A stretch of 63,488 nucleotides of DNA from an uncultured Sphingomonadaceae bacterium (GTDB lineage Bacteria; Pseudomonadota; Alphaproteobacteria; Sphingomonadales; Sphingomonadaceae). Every line of letters begins with the position of its first letter. Position 1 is the first letter of the stretch. The stretch lies in NCBI GenBank assembly GCA_937995515.1, contig CALKJZ010000010.1, positions 1 through 63,488 on the forward strand, written 5' to 3'. The notes below the pieces were generated by a model. It saw nothing but the letters and a program-made list of their open reading frames with translations, was not told the origin of the DNA and searched no databases. This document shows positions 18,849 to 27,179 of the stretch, in pieces. The translations under genes and the position numbers were made by a program.

Positions 18849-20263
18849 CCGGGATGCGGGACGATGAGGGGTCGGACATGAACGGGGCAACTGCTTTGCA
18901 GCCTGGCCAGTCGGGCCGGCCGCGCCTGCTTGTCGTCGAGGATGACCCGGGGCTGCAACGCCAGCTCCGCTGGGCCTATGCCGATTTCGAGGTGATCATC
19001 GCCGGGGATCGCGCCTCGGCGCTCGAGGCGCTCGCGGCGTACCGCCCGCAGGTCGTCACGCTCGATCTCGGGCTTCCGCCCGACCCGGACGGCACGAGCG
19101 AGGGCTTTGCGCTCCTCGAGGCGATTATGGTCTCGGCACCGGAAACGCGGGTGGTCGTCGCCTCCGGCCACGGCGCGCGGGAGAGCGCGCGACGCGCCAT
19201 CGCGCTTGGGGCCTTCGATTTCTACCAGAAGCCGGTCGACATCGACGAGCTGGGCTTCATCGTCGGGCGGGCCTTCCATGTGGCAGCGCTTGAGGCCGAG
19301 AACCGTCGGCTGGCGGCCGCGCGCGTTGCAAGGCCGCTCGGCAATCTGGTGACCGCCTCTGACGAGATGCGCAAGGTCGCGGCCATGGCCGAGCGGGTGG
19401 CCGGCGCCGATGTGTCGGTGCTGCTGCTCGGTGCCTCGGGCACGGGCAAGGAAGTGCTGGCGCGCGGAATCCACGAGGCCTCGCCGCGCGCGCAGGCGCC
19501 CTTTGTTGCAATCAACTGCGCCGCCATCCCGGAAAACCTGCTCGAGGCCGAGCTGTTCGGCTTTGAGCGCGGCGCCTTCACCGGCGCGGTCAAGACCACC
19601 GCGGGCAAGATCGAGCTGGCTGAGGGCGGCACCCTGTTCCTCGACGAGGTGGGCGATATTCCCCTGCCACTCCAGGTCAAGCTGCTGCGCTTCATCCAGG
19701 AACGGGTGATCGAGCGGGTGGGAGGCCGCAAGTCGATCGATGTCAACGTGCGCATCGTGTGCGCCACGCACCAGAATCTCGCCGGGATGATTGCCGATGG
19801 CCGGTTCCGCGAGGATCTCTACTACCGCATCGCCGAGGTGGTGATCAGCATCCCGCCGCTCAAGGACCGCGGCGACGATGCGGTGATGCTCGCCACCCAT
19901 TTCCTGCAGGTCCATGGCCGGTCGCGGCCGGGCGGGCCGGTCCGCCTCGGGCCGTCGGCGCTCGCCGCCATCCGCCTGCACGACTGGCCGGGTAACGTCC
20001 GCGAACTCGAGAACCGCGTGAAACGCGCAATCATCATGGCCGACGGCGCCGCCGTGACGGCGGCCGACCTCGACCTCGCAAGCGTGACCGACATGCCGCT
20101 GCCGACCCTGCGCGAGGCACGCGAGGCGGCCGACCGGCAGGCGATCCGGGATGCGCTGACCGCTGCCGGCGGCAATGTGAGCGGCGCAGCCAAGCTCCTG
20201 TGCGTCAGCCGGCCGACCCTTTATCACCTGATGCGCGAACTCGACATCCGGATCCCGGTCTGA
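18845..20263 (+). CDS. prsR: PEP-CTERM-system sigma-54 response regulator PrsR
   Basis: A 472-residue NtrC-type activator. The receiver domain (about 25-145) has the acidic pair VVEDD and the phosphoacceptor Asp74 in VTLDLGLP. The AAA+ domain (about 165-390) has Walker A GASGTGKE, the sigma-54 contact loop as GAFTGA and the Walker B region GTLFLDEVGD. The C-terminal Fis-type helix-turn-helix is GGNVSGAAKLLCVSRPTLYHL. The start may be the ATG 11 codons later. It pairs with PrsK and should switch on PEP-CTERM and matrix genes from sigma-54 promoters; one such promoter lies at 60765-60780. Confidence 0.93.
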   Translation: MTGMRDDEGSDMNGATALQPGQSGRPRLLVVEDDPGLQRQLRWAYADFEVIIAGDRASALEALAAYRPQVVTLDLGLPPDPDGTSEGFALLEAIMVSAPETRVVVASGHGARESARRAIALGAFDFYQKPVDIDELGFIVGRAFHVAALEAENRRLAAARVARPLGNLVTASDEMRKVAAMAERVAGADVSVLLLGASGTGKEVLARGIHEASPRAQAPFVAINCAAIPENLLEAELFGFERGAFTGAVKTTAGKIELAEGGTLFLDEVGDIPLPLQVKLLRFIQERVIERVGGRKSIDVNVRIVCATHQNLAGMIADGRFREDLYYRIAEVVISIPPLKDRGDDAVMLATHFLQVHGRSRPGGPVRLGPSALAAIRLHDWPGNVRELENRVKRAIIMADGAAVTAADLDLASVTDMPLPTLREAREAADRQAIRDALTAAGGNVSGAAKLLCVSRPTLYHLMRELDIRIPV

Positions 20264-20278
20264 GGCCCCGACCGCCGG

Positions 20279-20872
20279 TCAGCCGCTTTCGCCTTCGCCG
20301 GGCAACCCTTCCAGCCGCGCGCGGATCGTGTCGAGGAGCGCGCGCGCGGCTGCGTCCTCGTCCTCGTCCGGGGCAAGGCTGCCGCCTTCCGCCGCAGCGC
20401 CCGGCTTTTGCGCGCGCGGCCTGCCATATTTTTCCGGCATCAGGGCCTGCAGCATCTGCATGCCGAGCGTGTCATTGTAGCGGACCCGGGCGCCGCATTC
20501 CTGGCCCTGGAAGTAGATCGGCTCGCGCACACCGAAGATTGCGCGCGCGAGGAGATGTGATTCGAGAAGGCCCGCATCGGGCCGGGACCTCTGGCACTCG
20601 ACCGCCCGGTCCCATGCTGCTGCAAACAGCGGATCGCGCGCCCGCTCTGCCTCGGCCACGGCGAGTGGAACCCCAGCTGCAAAGGCGGCGGCATGCGCCA
20701 CGTCGTCGAGCGTGAGCGCCTCAAGAAAGCGCAGCTTGCGCGCGCGCGTGAAGCCCTGGGTGCGCGGCACCGCGCGGCGCGCGCGGCGCGGCGCGAGGCC
20801 GGGCGCATGGCTGTGGAGTGCGTGTCGGGTGCCATGGGGCCAGAGCGGCCATCCGGAGGAGCGCGTGGTCAT
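20279..20872 (-). CDS. Terminase-small-subunit-like or HTH protein of unknown role
   Basis: A protein of about 197 residues, convergent with prsR. The region TRARKLRFLEALTLDDVAHA with AAAWDRAVE and VREPIYFQGQECGARVRYND resembles phage terminase small-subunit-like helix-turn-helix proteins that are scattered singly in sphingomonad chromosomes (pattern: HTH, then A-x-A-W, then G-V-x-E-P-x-x-x-x-G, then R-Y-N/S-D). No other phage gene is near. The start is uncertain: ATG at 20872 or 20899, neither with a clear ribosome site. The first 30 residues look unconserved. Function is not assigned. Confidence 0.55.
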   Translation of the reverse strand: MTTRSSGWPLWPHGTRHALHSHAPGLAPRRARRAVPRTQGFTRARKLRFLEALTLDDVAHAAAFAAGVPLAVAEAERARDPLFAAAWDRAVECQRSRPDAGLLESHLLARAIFGVREPIYFQGQECGARVRYNDTLGMQMLQALMPEKYGRPRAQKPGAAAEGGSLAPDEDEDAAARALLDTIRARLEGLPGEGESG

Positions 20873-20994
20873 GCGGCAAGAAATAACGAAAACGGACATA
20901 GTAGGACAGGGGCCGGCGGCCCCGCCCGCGGATGGCAGGCCCATCTGCACCCGGGGCGCGCGGTCGTGGCGCAAGCCTGCTGCCAACTTCCTTC

Positions 20995-21029
20995 TTGCAT
21001 ACTTGTCTGAAAGCTTTAGCGTAATGCAA
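20995..21029. promoter_or_regulatory. Candidate operator before TetR gene
   Basis: An inverted repeat TTGCAT (20995-21000) and ATGCAA (21024-21029) flanks a perfect AAAGCTTT palindrome (21010-21017), ending one base before the regulator's ATG. The stretch is AT-rich in a GC-rich setting. TetR-family proteins commonly bind their own upstream palindromes; the link here is inference. Confidence 0.35.
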
Positions 21030-21030
21030 C

Positions 21031-21690
21031 ATGGATATGAGACCAGACAGGCTTTTCGAGGCGGCAGCTTCCAAGCGGACGGAGACGGTGCGGGCCGGCA
21101 CGGGTGGCCGGGTGGACGGCCGGCGCGAGCGTTCGGTCCAGAGCCGGCGCCGGATCGTGGCGGCCGGGATCCGGCTCATCGGATCGGGCGTTCCGACCCC
21201 GACTGCCGAGCAGATCGCCGAGGCGGCCGGCGTGTCGCTTCGAACCGTGTTCCGCCATTTCGAGACGATGGATAGCCTGTCGCTCGAGGTGCTCAACCGC
21301 TTTCTGGACGAGGTGCTGCCGACCCTTGCGGCGGATGCCCCTGCGGGCCAAGCGCCCGCCGGCGCGCTTGCCGCCCTCATCGACCGTCGCCTGCGCCTTT
21401 TCGAGCGGATGCTGGCGTTCGGCCCGGCGATCGATGTGCACCGTCACCGCTCGGAGCGGGTTGCCGCGCGGCAGCGCGAGCTTGCGGCCTCCTGGTCCCA
21501 GGAGCTGGCAGCGGCTGTCCCGAGCCGGATGCACAGCACGCCGGGCTGCCTTGAGGCGCTCGACCTGCTGCTCAGCCTCGAGGCGTGGCAGCGGCTGCGC
21601 ACCGTTCAGGGGCTGTCGGTGGACGATGCGGCCGCAGCGGTGCGGGCCGGCGTCCGTGCCCTGACCGCCACGACGGGGGGCACGAACTGA
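21031..21690 (+). CDS. TetR family transcriptional regulator
   Basis: A 219-residue repressor-type protein. A poorly conserved 35-residue start is followed by the DNA-binding domain with RRRIVAAGIRLIGSG and the helix-turn-helix PTAEQIAEAAGVSLRTVFRHF (about 56-78). The C-terminal ligand domain is helical (LAALIDRRLRLFERMLAFG). It stands upstream of the DUF1330 and TonB-receptor genes on the same strand and is the natural candidate to control them. Confidence 0.85.
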   Translation: MDMRPDRLFEAAASKRTETVRAGTGGRVDGRRERSVQSRRRIVAAGIRLIGSGVPTPTAEQIAEAAGVSLRTVFRHFETMDSLSLEVLNRFLDEVLPTLAADAPAGQAPAGALAALIDRRLRLFERMLAFGPAIDVHRHRSERVAARQRELAASWSQELAAAVPSRMHSTPGCLEALDLLLSLEAWQRLRTVQGLSVDDAAAAVRAGVRALTATTGGTN

Positions 21691-22003
21691 GCCGCTCCTT
21701 CGGCGCAGCGGCAGGCGCCGTGGTCCTCCGCGGCCCTCCGGGGCCTCGTGCACGCGATCGGTGCAATCGCGGGCCTGCATCCGCCGCCCGCTCCCGGCCG
21801 GGGCGAGGCCCGAGATCGGCCGCCGTCGGCGCTTCGTGCGGGGTCGCCATGCCCGGCGGCTGGCGCGCGGCTCCCGCCTGCCCGTCTCGGGGCAGGTTTG
21901 CCGCGCGCCACAAGGCCGGGCCTTGCCGCCGCGGGCTTCCCGCCGGCTGCCGGGCGCGGTAACCACGGCGCCCGGGCCGCATGGTCCCGTGGGAGGGGTG
22001 AAG
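21691..22003. other. 313-bp gap, no gene seen
   Basis: This region between the TetR gene and the DUF1330 gene is very GC-rich. It has open frames on both strands, but none shows a recognisable domain. It probably contains the promoter of the operon that follows. The only clear element is the ribosome site GGGAGGGG at the right edge. Confidence 0.5.
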
Positions 22004-22558
22004 ATGGTGCGTGTGCAAGGGGCGGCTGGTGCCGCCATCGTCGCAATCCTCATCGCCGGTGGCACGGGAGCCGCCGGCGCCATGGCCGCGCCGCCGGCTC
22101 TTGCGGCGTGCGAGGGGCCGCCTGTCATCATGATGGTGCGCGGCCGCATCGAGAACCGCGAACGGCTGCGCGGCTATGCGCGGGCGCTCGAGGCTTCGGG
22201 CCTCTATCCGCAGCTTGGCGGCTACTATCTCAATGCGCCGGCGCCGCTGGCCGTCTTCGAGGGCGAGGTGGCGCCCGAGGAATCGACCCTCCTCGTGCGC
22301 TTCCCGTGCCTTGCTGCCGCGCGCGCCTTCTGGTTCTCCCGCGCCTACCAGGAAGAGGTGCGCCCCGCGCGGCTTGCGCCCTCGGCCGGGCAGTTCACCG
22401 TCACGGTCCATGCCGAGGCGCCGCTTCCCGCGCACATGGAGGGCCGGGTGGAGGGTGCGGCCTACCGCCAGGGCGTGGCAGGCACGGCTGTTGCCTCGGT
22501 GCCACAGGTGGCGCCCGGCGCAGACGAGGTGCCAGAAGGCGCTGCCGCCGGTCGTTGA
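22004..22558 (+). CDS. DUF1330 domain protein with signal peptide
   Basis: A 184-residue protein starting at the ATG at 22004, which has a strong ribosome site (GGGAGGGGTGAAG). The N-terminus is a signal peptide (AAIVAILIAGGTGAAGAMAA). The DUF1330 (dimeric ferredoxin-like) fold follows: VIMMVRGRIENRERLRGYAR, GLYPQLGGYYLN, VFEGEVAPEESTLLVRFPC and FWFSRAYQEEVRPARLAPS. Family members are usually cytoplasmic and about 95 residues, so export and the 50-residue tail are unusual. It lies 61 bp before the receptor gene and may belong to that operon. Confidence 0.75.
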   Translation: MVRVQGAAGAAIVAILIAGGTGAAGAMAAPPALAACEGPPVIMMVRGRIENRERLRGYARALEASGLYPQLGGYYLNAPAPLAVFEGEVAPEESTLLVRFPCLAAARAFWFSRAYQEEVRPARLAPSAGQFTVTVHAEAPLPAHMEGRVEGAAYRQGVAGTAVASVPQVAPGADEVPEGAAAGR

Positions 22559-22619
22559 CGGCTGCGCCGTTGTGGGTCAACTTGTCCGGACATTTCGCAT
22601 CAAGGCGAGGGGGAAGGAC

Positions 22620-25277
22620 ATGAAGGCGCAACCGAACCATCTCCGGGCGGGTCTCGGCCGCCGCGCGGCACCGCTGCTTCTGGCCAGCTCGTTCGCAGCC
22701 CTCGCGCTTCCGGTCCATGCCCCCGCCGCCGCCCAGCAGGTGAGCAATGGCGGCGAAGCCGCCATCCCCGACATCATCGTGACCGCGCGCAAGCGCGAGG
22801 AATCGCTGCAGGAGGTGCCGCTCGCCGTTTCGGCCTTCACTGCCGACCAGATCCAGCAGGAGGGCTTCCGTTCGATCGAGGACATCGCGCTGCAGTCGCC
22901 GGGCATCTCCTTCCGCTCCGGCTTCGGCCGCGATGCCGACCGGCCGGTGATCCGGGGCATGTCCAACATCCAGGGTGTGGCCAATGTCGGCTTCTTCATC
23001 GACGGCATCTTCGTCACCGGCTCGGTTGCCTCCCTCAATCTCGACAATCTCGAGCGGGTGGAGATCGTGCGCGGGCCGCAGGCCGCGCTCTTCGGCCGCA
23101 ACACCTTTGCCGGCGCGGTCAATTTCATCACCCGCAAGCCCGACAACCAGCTCGTGGCGCAGGCCAAGGGCACGATCGGCGAGGATGGCCTGCGGGAGAT
23201 CTCCGGCTTTGTCTCCACACCCCTGGTACAGGACAGGCTGTTCGCACAGCTCGACGGGAAGTTCTACGAGTTCGGCGGCCAGTATGCGAACGCCGTCGAT
23301 CCGGATGACACGCTCGGGCGGCAGAAGAGCCTCTCCTTCGGCGGCACGCTCGTCGCCCGCCCGGCTGAGGCCTTCGAGGTCGTCGGCCGGGTCTATTACA
23401 TCAAGGACGAGGACGGCTTCTATCCCATCATGCGGGCCAACCGGGTGCTCGGCCAGGCGCTTCCCGTCCCCCGGCAGCTCGTCAACAACAATGTCCTGAA
23501 CTGCGCCCTGCCGCAGCTCACGGGGCTCGTGAACCCGGCGCAGCGGCCGCTTGCGGCCACCCGCACGCGCGGCTACCGGTGCGGCTCGCTTGGGCTTCCC
23601 GACCAGTTCGCGCTCAACTCGGCGCAGTTCCGCGCGGCCGGCTTTCCGAACAATCTCGAACGCGAGGAATGGCGCGCGTCCCTGCGCATGAGCCTCGATG
23701 TGAACGACTGGGAGTTCGTGGCCATCGGCGCCTACAACGATCGCAAGCGCCTGTCCGCAACCGACCAGGACTATTCCGACGTGCGCGCGCCCTTTCCTGT
23801 GATCGGCGCCTTCGAGACGATCGACTTCGGCGGGTCGAAGGACTGGTCTGGCGAGTTCAAGCTGCTCTCCCCGCAGGAGTCGCGCCTGCGTGGCCTTGCG
23901 GGCGTCTATGTCTACGACGAGCGCTCGCGCGGCGATGCCTTCACCGCCAATCTCAATCTCGGCTTCAACCGCGCCTTCCAGGTTGGCGACGATCCGGCGC
24001 TTATCGTCCGCAACCCGGTCTTCTCCAGCAAGGTCCGCAACTGGGCCGTCTTCGGGCAGCTGGCCTTCGACCTGACGGATGCGCTGACGGTCTCGGCCGA
24101 GGCGCGCTACCAGGAGGACAAGCTTTCGATTGCCGGCGAGAGCCGTGCGACGGTGGCCGGCCAGCAGTTCGTGCGCGCCATCACCCCTTCGACCACCTTT
24201 GCCAACTTCCTGCCCCGCTTCACGGTCGACTGGCAGGCCAACCGCGACACGCTCTTCTACGGCGTGGTGGCCAAGGGCAACAAGCCGGGCGGCTTCAACA
24301 CCGGCGTCTTCAATGCGGTCTATGACGACACGCAGGTGGCCCAGCTCGTGGCGCAGGGCCTCGACACCTTCGACGAGGAGGAGGCGTGGACCTACGAGAT
24401 CGGCGCCAAGACCCAGTGGCTCGACCGGCGCCTGACGGTCAACCTCGCCGCCTTCTACATCGACTGGAAGAACCAGCAGCTCACCCAGACGGTGCAGATC
24501 CCACGCCGCGACGGTGCGCTCGGCTCGGTCTCCTTCACCACCAACGTCGGCAAGTCGGAAGTGAAGGGCATCGAGGTGGAGAGCAGCGCCCGGCTCACGC
24601 CGTGGCTCTCGGTGCGCCTCGGCTATGCCTACACGGATGCCCGCATCAAGGATTTTATCTCCGACGACCAGGCGGACCTGTTCATCACCGCCGAGGACCT
24701 GGCGCGGCTTGACCAGGTGGCGCCCCTGCCGCTCTATCAGGCGCCGGGATCGCCGGGCTATGCCGAATATCTTGCGGCCCTGGCCGCCGCCGCCCCGGCG
24801 CGGACGGCAGCCGTCAACGAGCTTCTCGCCCTGCGCGGCAATGCCGCCGGCAATCGGCTCCCGCGGGTGCCCGAGCACCAGCTGTCGGCCGGGGCGTCGT
24901 TCGATTTCCCGCTCGGCGACGATGCGCGCGGCTTCTTCAACACCAATCTCGCGCTCGAAAGCCGGCGCTTCACGCAGGTCGACAATCTCCTCTACGCGCC
25001 CGACACGCTGCTCGTGAACCTGCGCGGCGGGGTCGAGTGGAAGGGGCTTTCGGTGACGGCCTTTCTCACCAACGCCTTCAACGACCGGACCCCGGTCGAC
25101 ATCCTGCGCTACATCGACCCGCAGCAGACCCTGCTCCGGCCCGCGCTGCGGCCGGGCGAGGCAACGGCGGTCGTCGGCGGGCGCAATGTCAGCTCCACCA
25201 ACCTGCGTGACTTCGCGGTGACCGCGCCGCGGCTGCGGAACTTCGGGGTCACGCTCCTCTACCGCTTCTCGATCTGA
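22620..25277 (+). CDS. TonB-dependent outer-membrane receptor
   Basis: An 885-residue receptor from the ATG at 22620 (ribosome site GAGGGGGAAGG). A signal peptide ends near APAAAQQ. A TonB-box-like DIIVTARKREESLQEVP (about residue 47) precedes the plug domain (VPLAVSAFTADQIQQEG, FIDGIFVTGSVASLNL, RVEIVRGPQAALFGRNTFAG). The 22-stranded barrel runs from about 170 to the end and includes FYGVVAKGNKPGGFNTGVF. The last residue is isoleucine after YRFS. It imports a ligand using TonB energy; the pattern of the plug is that of the many sphingomonad receptors for organic substrates, not a siderophore-specific type. It heads a run of three tightly spaced genes. Confidence 0.93.
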   Translation: MKAQPNHLRAGLGRRAAPLLLASSFAALALPVHAPAAAQQVSNGGEAAIPDIIVTARKREESLQEVPLAVSAFTADQIQQEGFRSIEDIALQSPGISFRSGFGRDADRPVIRGMSNIQGVANVGFFIDGIFVTGSVASLNLDNLERVEIVRGPQAALFGRNTFAGAVNFITRKPDNQLVAQAKGTIGEDGLREISGFVSTPLVQDRLFAQLDGKFYEFGGQYANAVDPDDTLGRQKSLSFGGTLVARPAEAFEVVGRVYYIKDEDGFYPIMRANRVLGQALPVPRQLVNNNVLNCALPQLTGLVNPAQRPLAATRTRGYRCGSLGLPDQFALNSAQFRAAGFPNNLEREEWRASLRMSLDVNDWEFVAIGAYNDRKRLSATDQDYSDVRAPFPVIGAFETIDFGGSKDWSGEFKLLSPQESRLRGLAGVYVYDERSRGDAFTANLNLGFNRAFQVGDDPALIVRNPVFSSKVRNWAVFGQLAFDLTDALTVSAEARYQEDKLSIAGESRATVAGQQFVRAITPSTTFANFLPRFTVDWQANRDTLFYGVVAKGNKPGGFNTGVFNAVYDDTQVAQLVAQGLDTFDEEEAWTYEIGAKTQWLDRRLTVNLAAFYIDWKNQQLTQTVQIPRRDGALGSVSFTTNVGKSEVKGIEVESSARLTPWLSVRLGYAYTDARIKDFISDDQADLFITAEDLARLDQVAPLPLYQAPGSPGYAEYLAALAAAAPARTAAVNELLALRGNAAGNRLPRVPEHQLSAGASFDFPLGDDARGFFNTNLALESRRFTQVDNLLYAPDTLLVNLRGGVEWKGLSVTAFLTNAFNDRTPVDILRYIDPQQTLLRPALRPGEATAVVGGRNVSSTNLRDFAVTAPRLRNFGVTLLYRFSI

Positions 25278-25284
25278 GGCGACC

Positions 25285-25698
25285 ATGCGCGCGGCTGCCC
25301 TTGCGATGCTTGCGGCGGTCCTCCTTGCCGCGCCATCGGCTGCCGCCGAAACCGAGGCGCTCAGGGCTGCAATCGAGGATATCCGGGCGGCATCGCTTGC
25401 GCGGGATCCGCAGCGGGCCGCGCGGCATCTCGCAACAGACCTGATGCTCATCTCCCAGTCTGGCCGCCTTTACGACCGGAACGCCATGCTGGCCGACCTC
25501 GCCTCCGGCTCCGAGAACTGGACGGTCGAGGAACAGGTGACCGAATCCGACGGCGCGCTCGCCCGGGTGCTCGCGATCGTGCGCCGCGCGCGTGCCGGCG
25601 CGCCCGAGGGCCGGTTCCGGGTGCTGCAGCTTTGGCGCACCACCTACGACGACCGGTGGGAGCTGTTCGCCCAGGCGACCGTGCGGATCGCCGAATGA
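25285..25698 (+). CDS. Exported NTF2-like (DUF4440/SnoaL-type) protein
   Basis: A 137-residue protein 7 bp after the receptor gene. A signal peptide (MRAAALAMLAAVLLAAPSAA) is followed by a cone-shaped NTF2-like fold: RAAIEDIRAASLARDP, LMLISQSGRLYDRNAMLADL and RVLQLWRTTYDDRWELFAQ. Such domains bind or act on small molecules. Being exported, it would work in the periplasm with the next two enzymes. Its stop overlaps the next ATG by 4 bases. Confidence 0.8.
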   Translation: MRAAALAMLAAVLLAAPSAAAETEALRAAIEDIRAASLARDPQRAARHLATDLMLISQSGRLYDRNAMLADLASGSENWTVEEQVTESDGALARVLAIVRRARAGAPEGRFRVLQLWRTTYDDRWELFAQATVRIAE

Positions 25699-27179
25699 GC
25701 CTCTCGCGGCGCGCGCTTCTGGTTGGCGCGGCCGCGCTCGCCGCCGCACCCGCCAGATCCGCGCCCGCGGCCTCGCCTGCGGCCGCGCGCGCGCGGCGGG
25801 CGCCGGGGCCGGATGTGCTGGTGCTCGGCGCCGGTCTTGCCGGCCTCGAGGCCGCGCTTCGCCTCGAGGCGGCGGGCGCGCGCGTGCTGGTGCTCGAGGC
25901 GCGCGAGCGGGTCGGCGGCCGGGTCTGGTCGCTGCCCGAGCTCCCCGGAGACCAGGAGGCGGGCGGCACCGGGATCGTCCGCGGGTATCGGCGCACCATG
26001 GCCCGCGCGCAGGCGCTCGGCCTCGGCCTCGTCGATACAGCGGGCCTTTCCGACTTCGGCAGCCCCGACATGCTGATCCACTGGCGCGGCGAGACCATCC
26101 GCCCCGAAGCGTGGCCCGCCCACCCCGCCAACCCGCTGCCGCCGCCGCTTCGCGCACGCCTGCCCTTCACCCTGGGGCTTGCCGATCTTGCGCCGCTCAA
26201 TCCGCTTGGCCGCGCGGCCGACTGGCGCGCGCCCGGCATGGCAGCCCACGACGTCGCCGTCGCCGACATCCTGTCCGCGCGCGGGTGGGACGCCGAGTCG
26301 CTTCGCATGGGCTTCGGGGTGAACCCCGGCTATGTCGAGGCGCACAGCTGGTCGGCGCTGATGGCGTTTCAGGTGCTGAAGGCGGCAGAGGAGATCCGGC
26401 GCGACGGATATGCCGGCGGGGTGCTGGTAGAGGGCGGCAACCAGGCCCTGCCCAGGGCCATGGCGGCCGCGCTCCGCACCCCGGTCCGTCTCGGCGCCGA
26501 GGTGGCCGGGATCCGGCTCGAGCCGGCCGGGGTGCGCGTCCGGCTTGCATCGGGCGAGGAGCTTTGCGCGCCGCACGCCATCTGCACCCTTCCGCTGGCA
26601 GCACTCAGGCTTGTTCCCATCGATCCCGCTCCGCCGCCCGCGCTCCAGGCCGCCATCGCGTCGGTGCCCTACAACCGGGTCCTGAAGGTGTTCCTCGAGC
26701 CGCGCCGCCGCTTCTGGGAGTCAGACGGCCTTGCGACCGGCATGTGGACGGACACGCTGGCCGGGCGGCTCATCGGCATGCGTGCGCGCGCCGGAGACGC
26801 CGATCTCGCCACCTGGCTTGCCTTCATCACCGGCCCTGCGGCCGACCGGCTCGACCGCATGGCTCCCGAGGCGCGCGGGCCCGCGGTGGTCGCAGCCGTC
26901 GAGGCGATGCGGCCGGCCGCCCGCGGCGCCATCCGCGCAACCCATGTGGTCAGCTGGGGCCAGGATGCCTTCTCGGGCGGCGCCTATGCCTGCTGGGCGC
27001 CCGGCCAGATCACGGCCTATGCGGGCCTGTTCGCGCAGCCGCTCGGCCGGCTCCACTTTGCCGGCGAGCATGTGGCGCTGGAGACCCGCGGCATCGAGGG
27101 CGCGCTCGAATCCGGCGAGGCCGCAGCGGCCGCCCTCGCTCAGCCCGGCATGGCGGCAGACAGAAGGAGACGGGGATGA
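25695..27179 (+). CDS. Tat-exported flavin monoamine oxidase family protein
   Basis: A 494-residue FAD amine oxidase. The N-terminus LSRRALLVGAAALAAAPA has a twin-arginine motif and hydrophobic core. The FAD fold is VLVLGAGLAGLEAALRLEAA with ARERVGGRVWSLPEL. The C-terminal flavin-binding part is LHFAGEHVALETRGIEGALESG. It should oxidatively deaminate an amine in the periplasm, releasing an aldehyde, ammonia and hydrogen peroxide; the substrate is unknown. It overlaps both neighbours by 4 bases (ATGA), so receptor, NTF2-like protein, oxidase and nitrilase-like protein form one translationally coupled operon. Confidence 0.88.
   Translation: MSLSRRALLVGAAALAAAPARSAPAASPAAARARRAPGPDVLVLGAGLAGLEAALRLEAAGARVLVLEARERVGGRVWSLPELPGDQEAGGTGIVRGYRRTMARAQALGLGLVDTAGLSDFGSPDMLIHWRGETIRPEAWPAHPANPLPPPLRARLPFTLGLADLAPLNPLGRAADWRAPGMAAHDVAVADILSARGWDAESLRMGFGVNPGYVEAHSWSALMAFQVLKAAEEIRRDGYAGGVLVEGGNQALPRAMAAALRTPVRLGAEVAGIRLEPAGVRVRLASGEELCAPHAICTLPLAALRLVPIDPAPPPALQAAIASVPYNRVLKVFLEPRRRFWESDGLATGMWTDTLAGRLIGMRARAGDADLATWLAFITGPAADRLDRMAPEARGPAVVAAVEAMRPAARGAIRATHVVSWGQDAFSGGAYACWAPGQITAYAGLFAQPLGRLHFAGEHVALETRGIEGALESGEAAAAALAQPGMAADRRRRG

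Noticed and set aside
16647-18890. 747-codon minus-strand frame opposite prsK
   Set aside because: It is an antisense shadow with highly charged, unordered composition and no motif.
20279-20872. Prophage marker
   Set aside because: The terminase-like similarity is limited and no other phage gene lies nearby; such single genes are scattered in sphingomonad chromosomes.
22401-25451. 1016-codon minus-strand frame opposite the TonB receptor
   Set aside because: The protein is charged and low in complexity with no domain, and it is an antisense shadow of a clear receptor gene.
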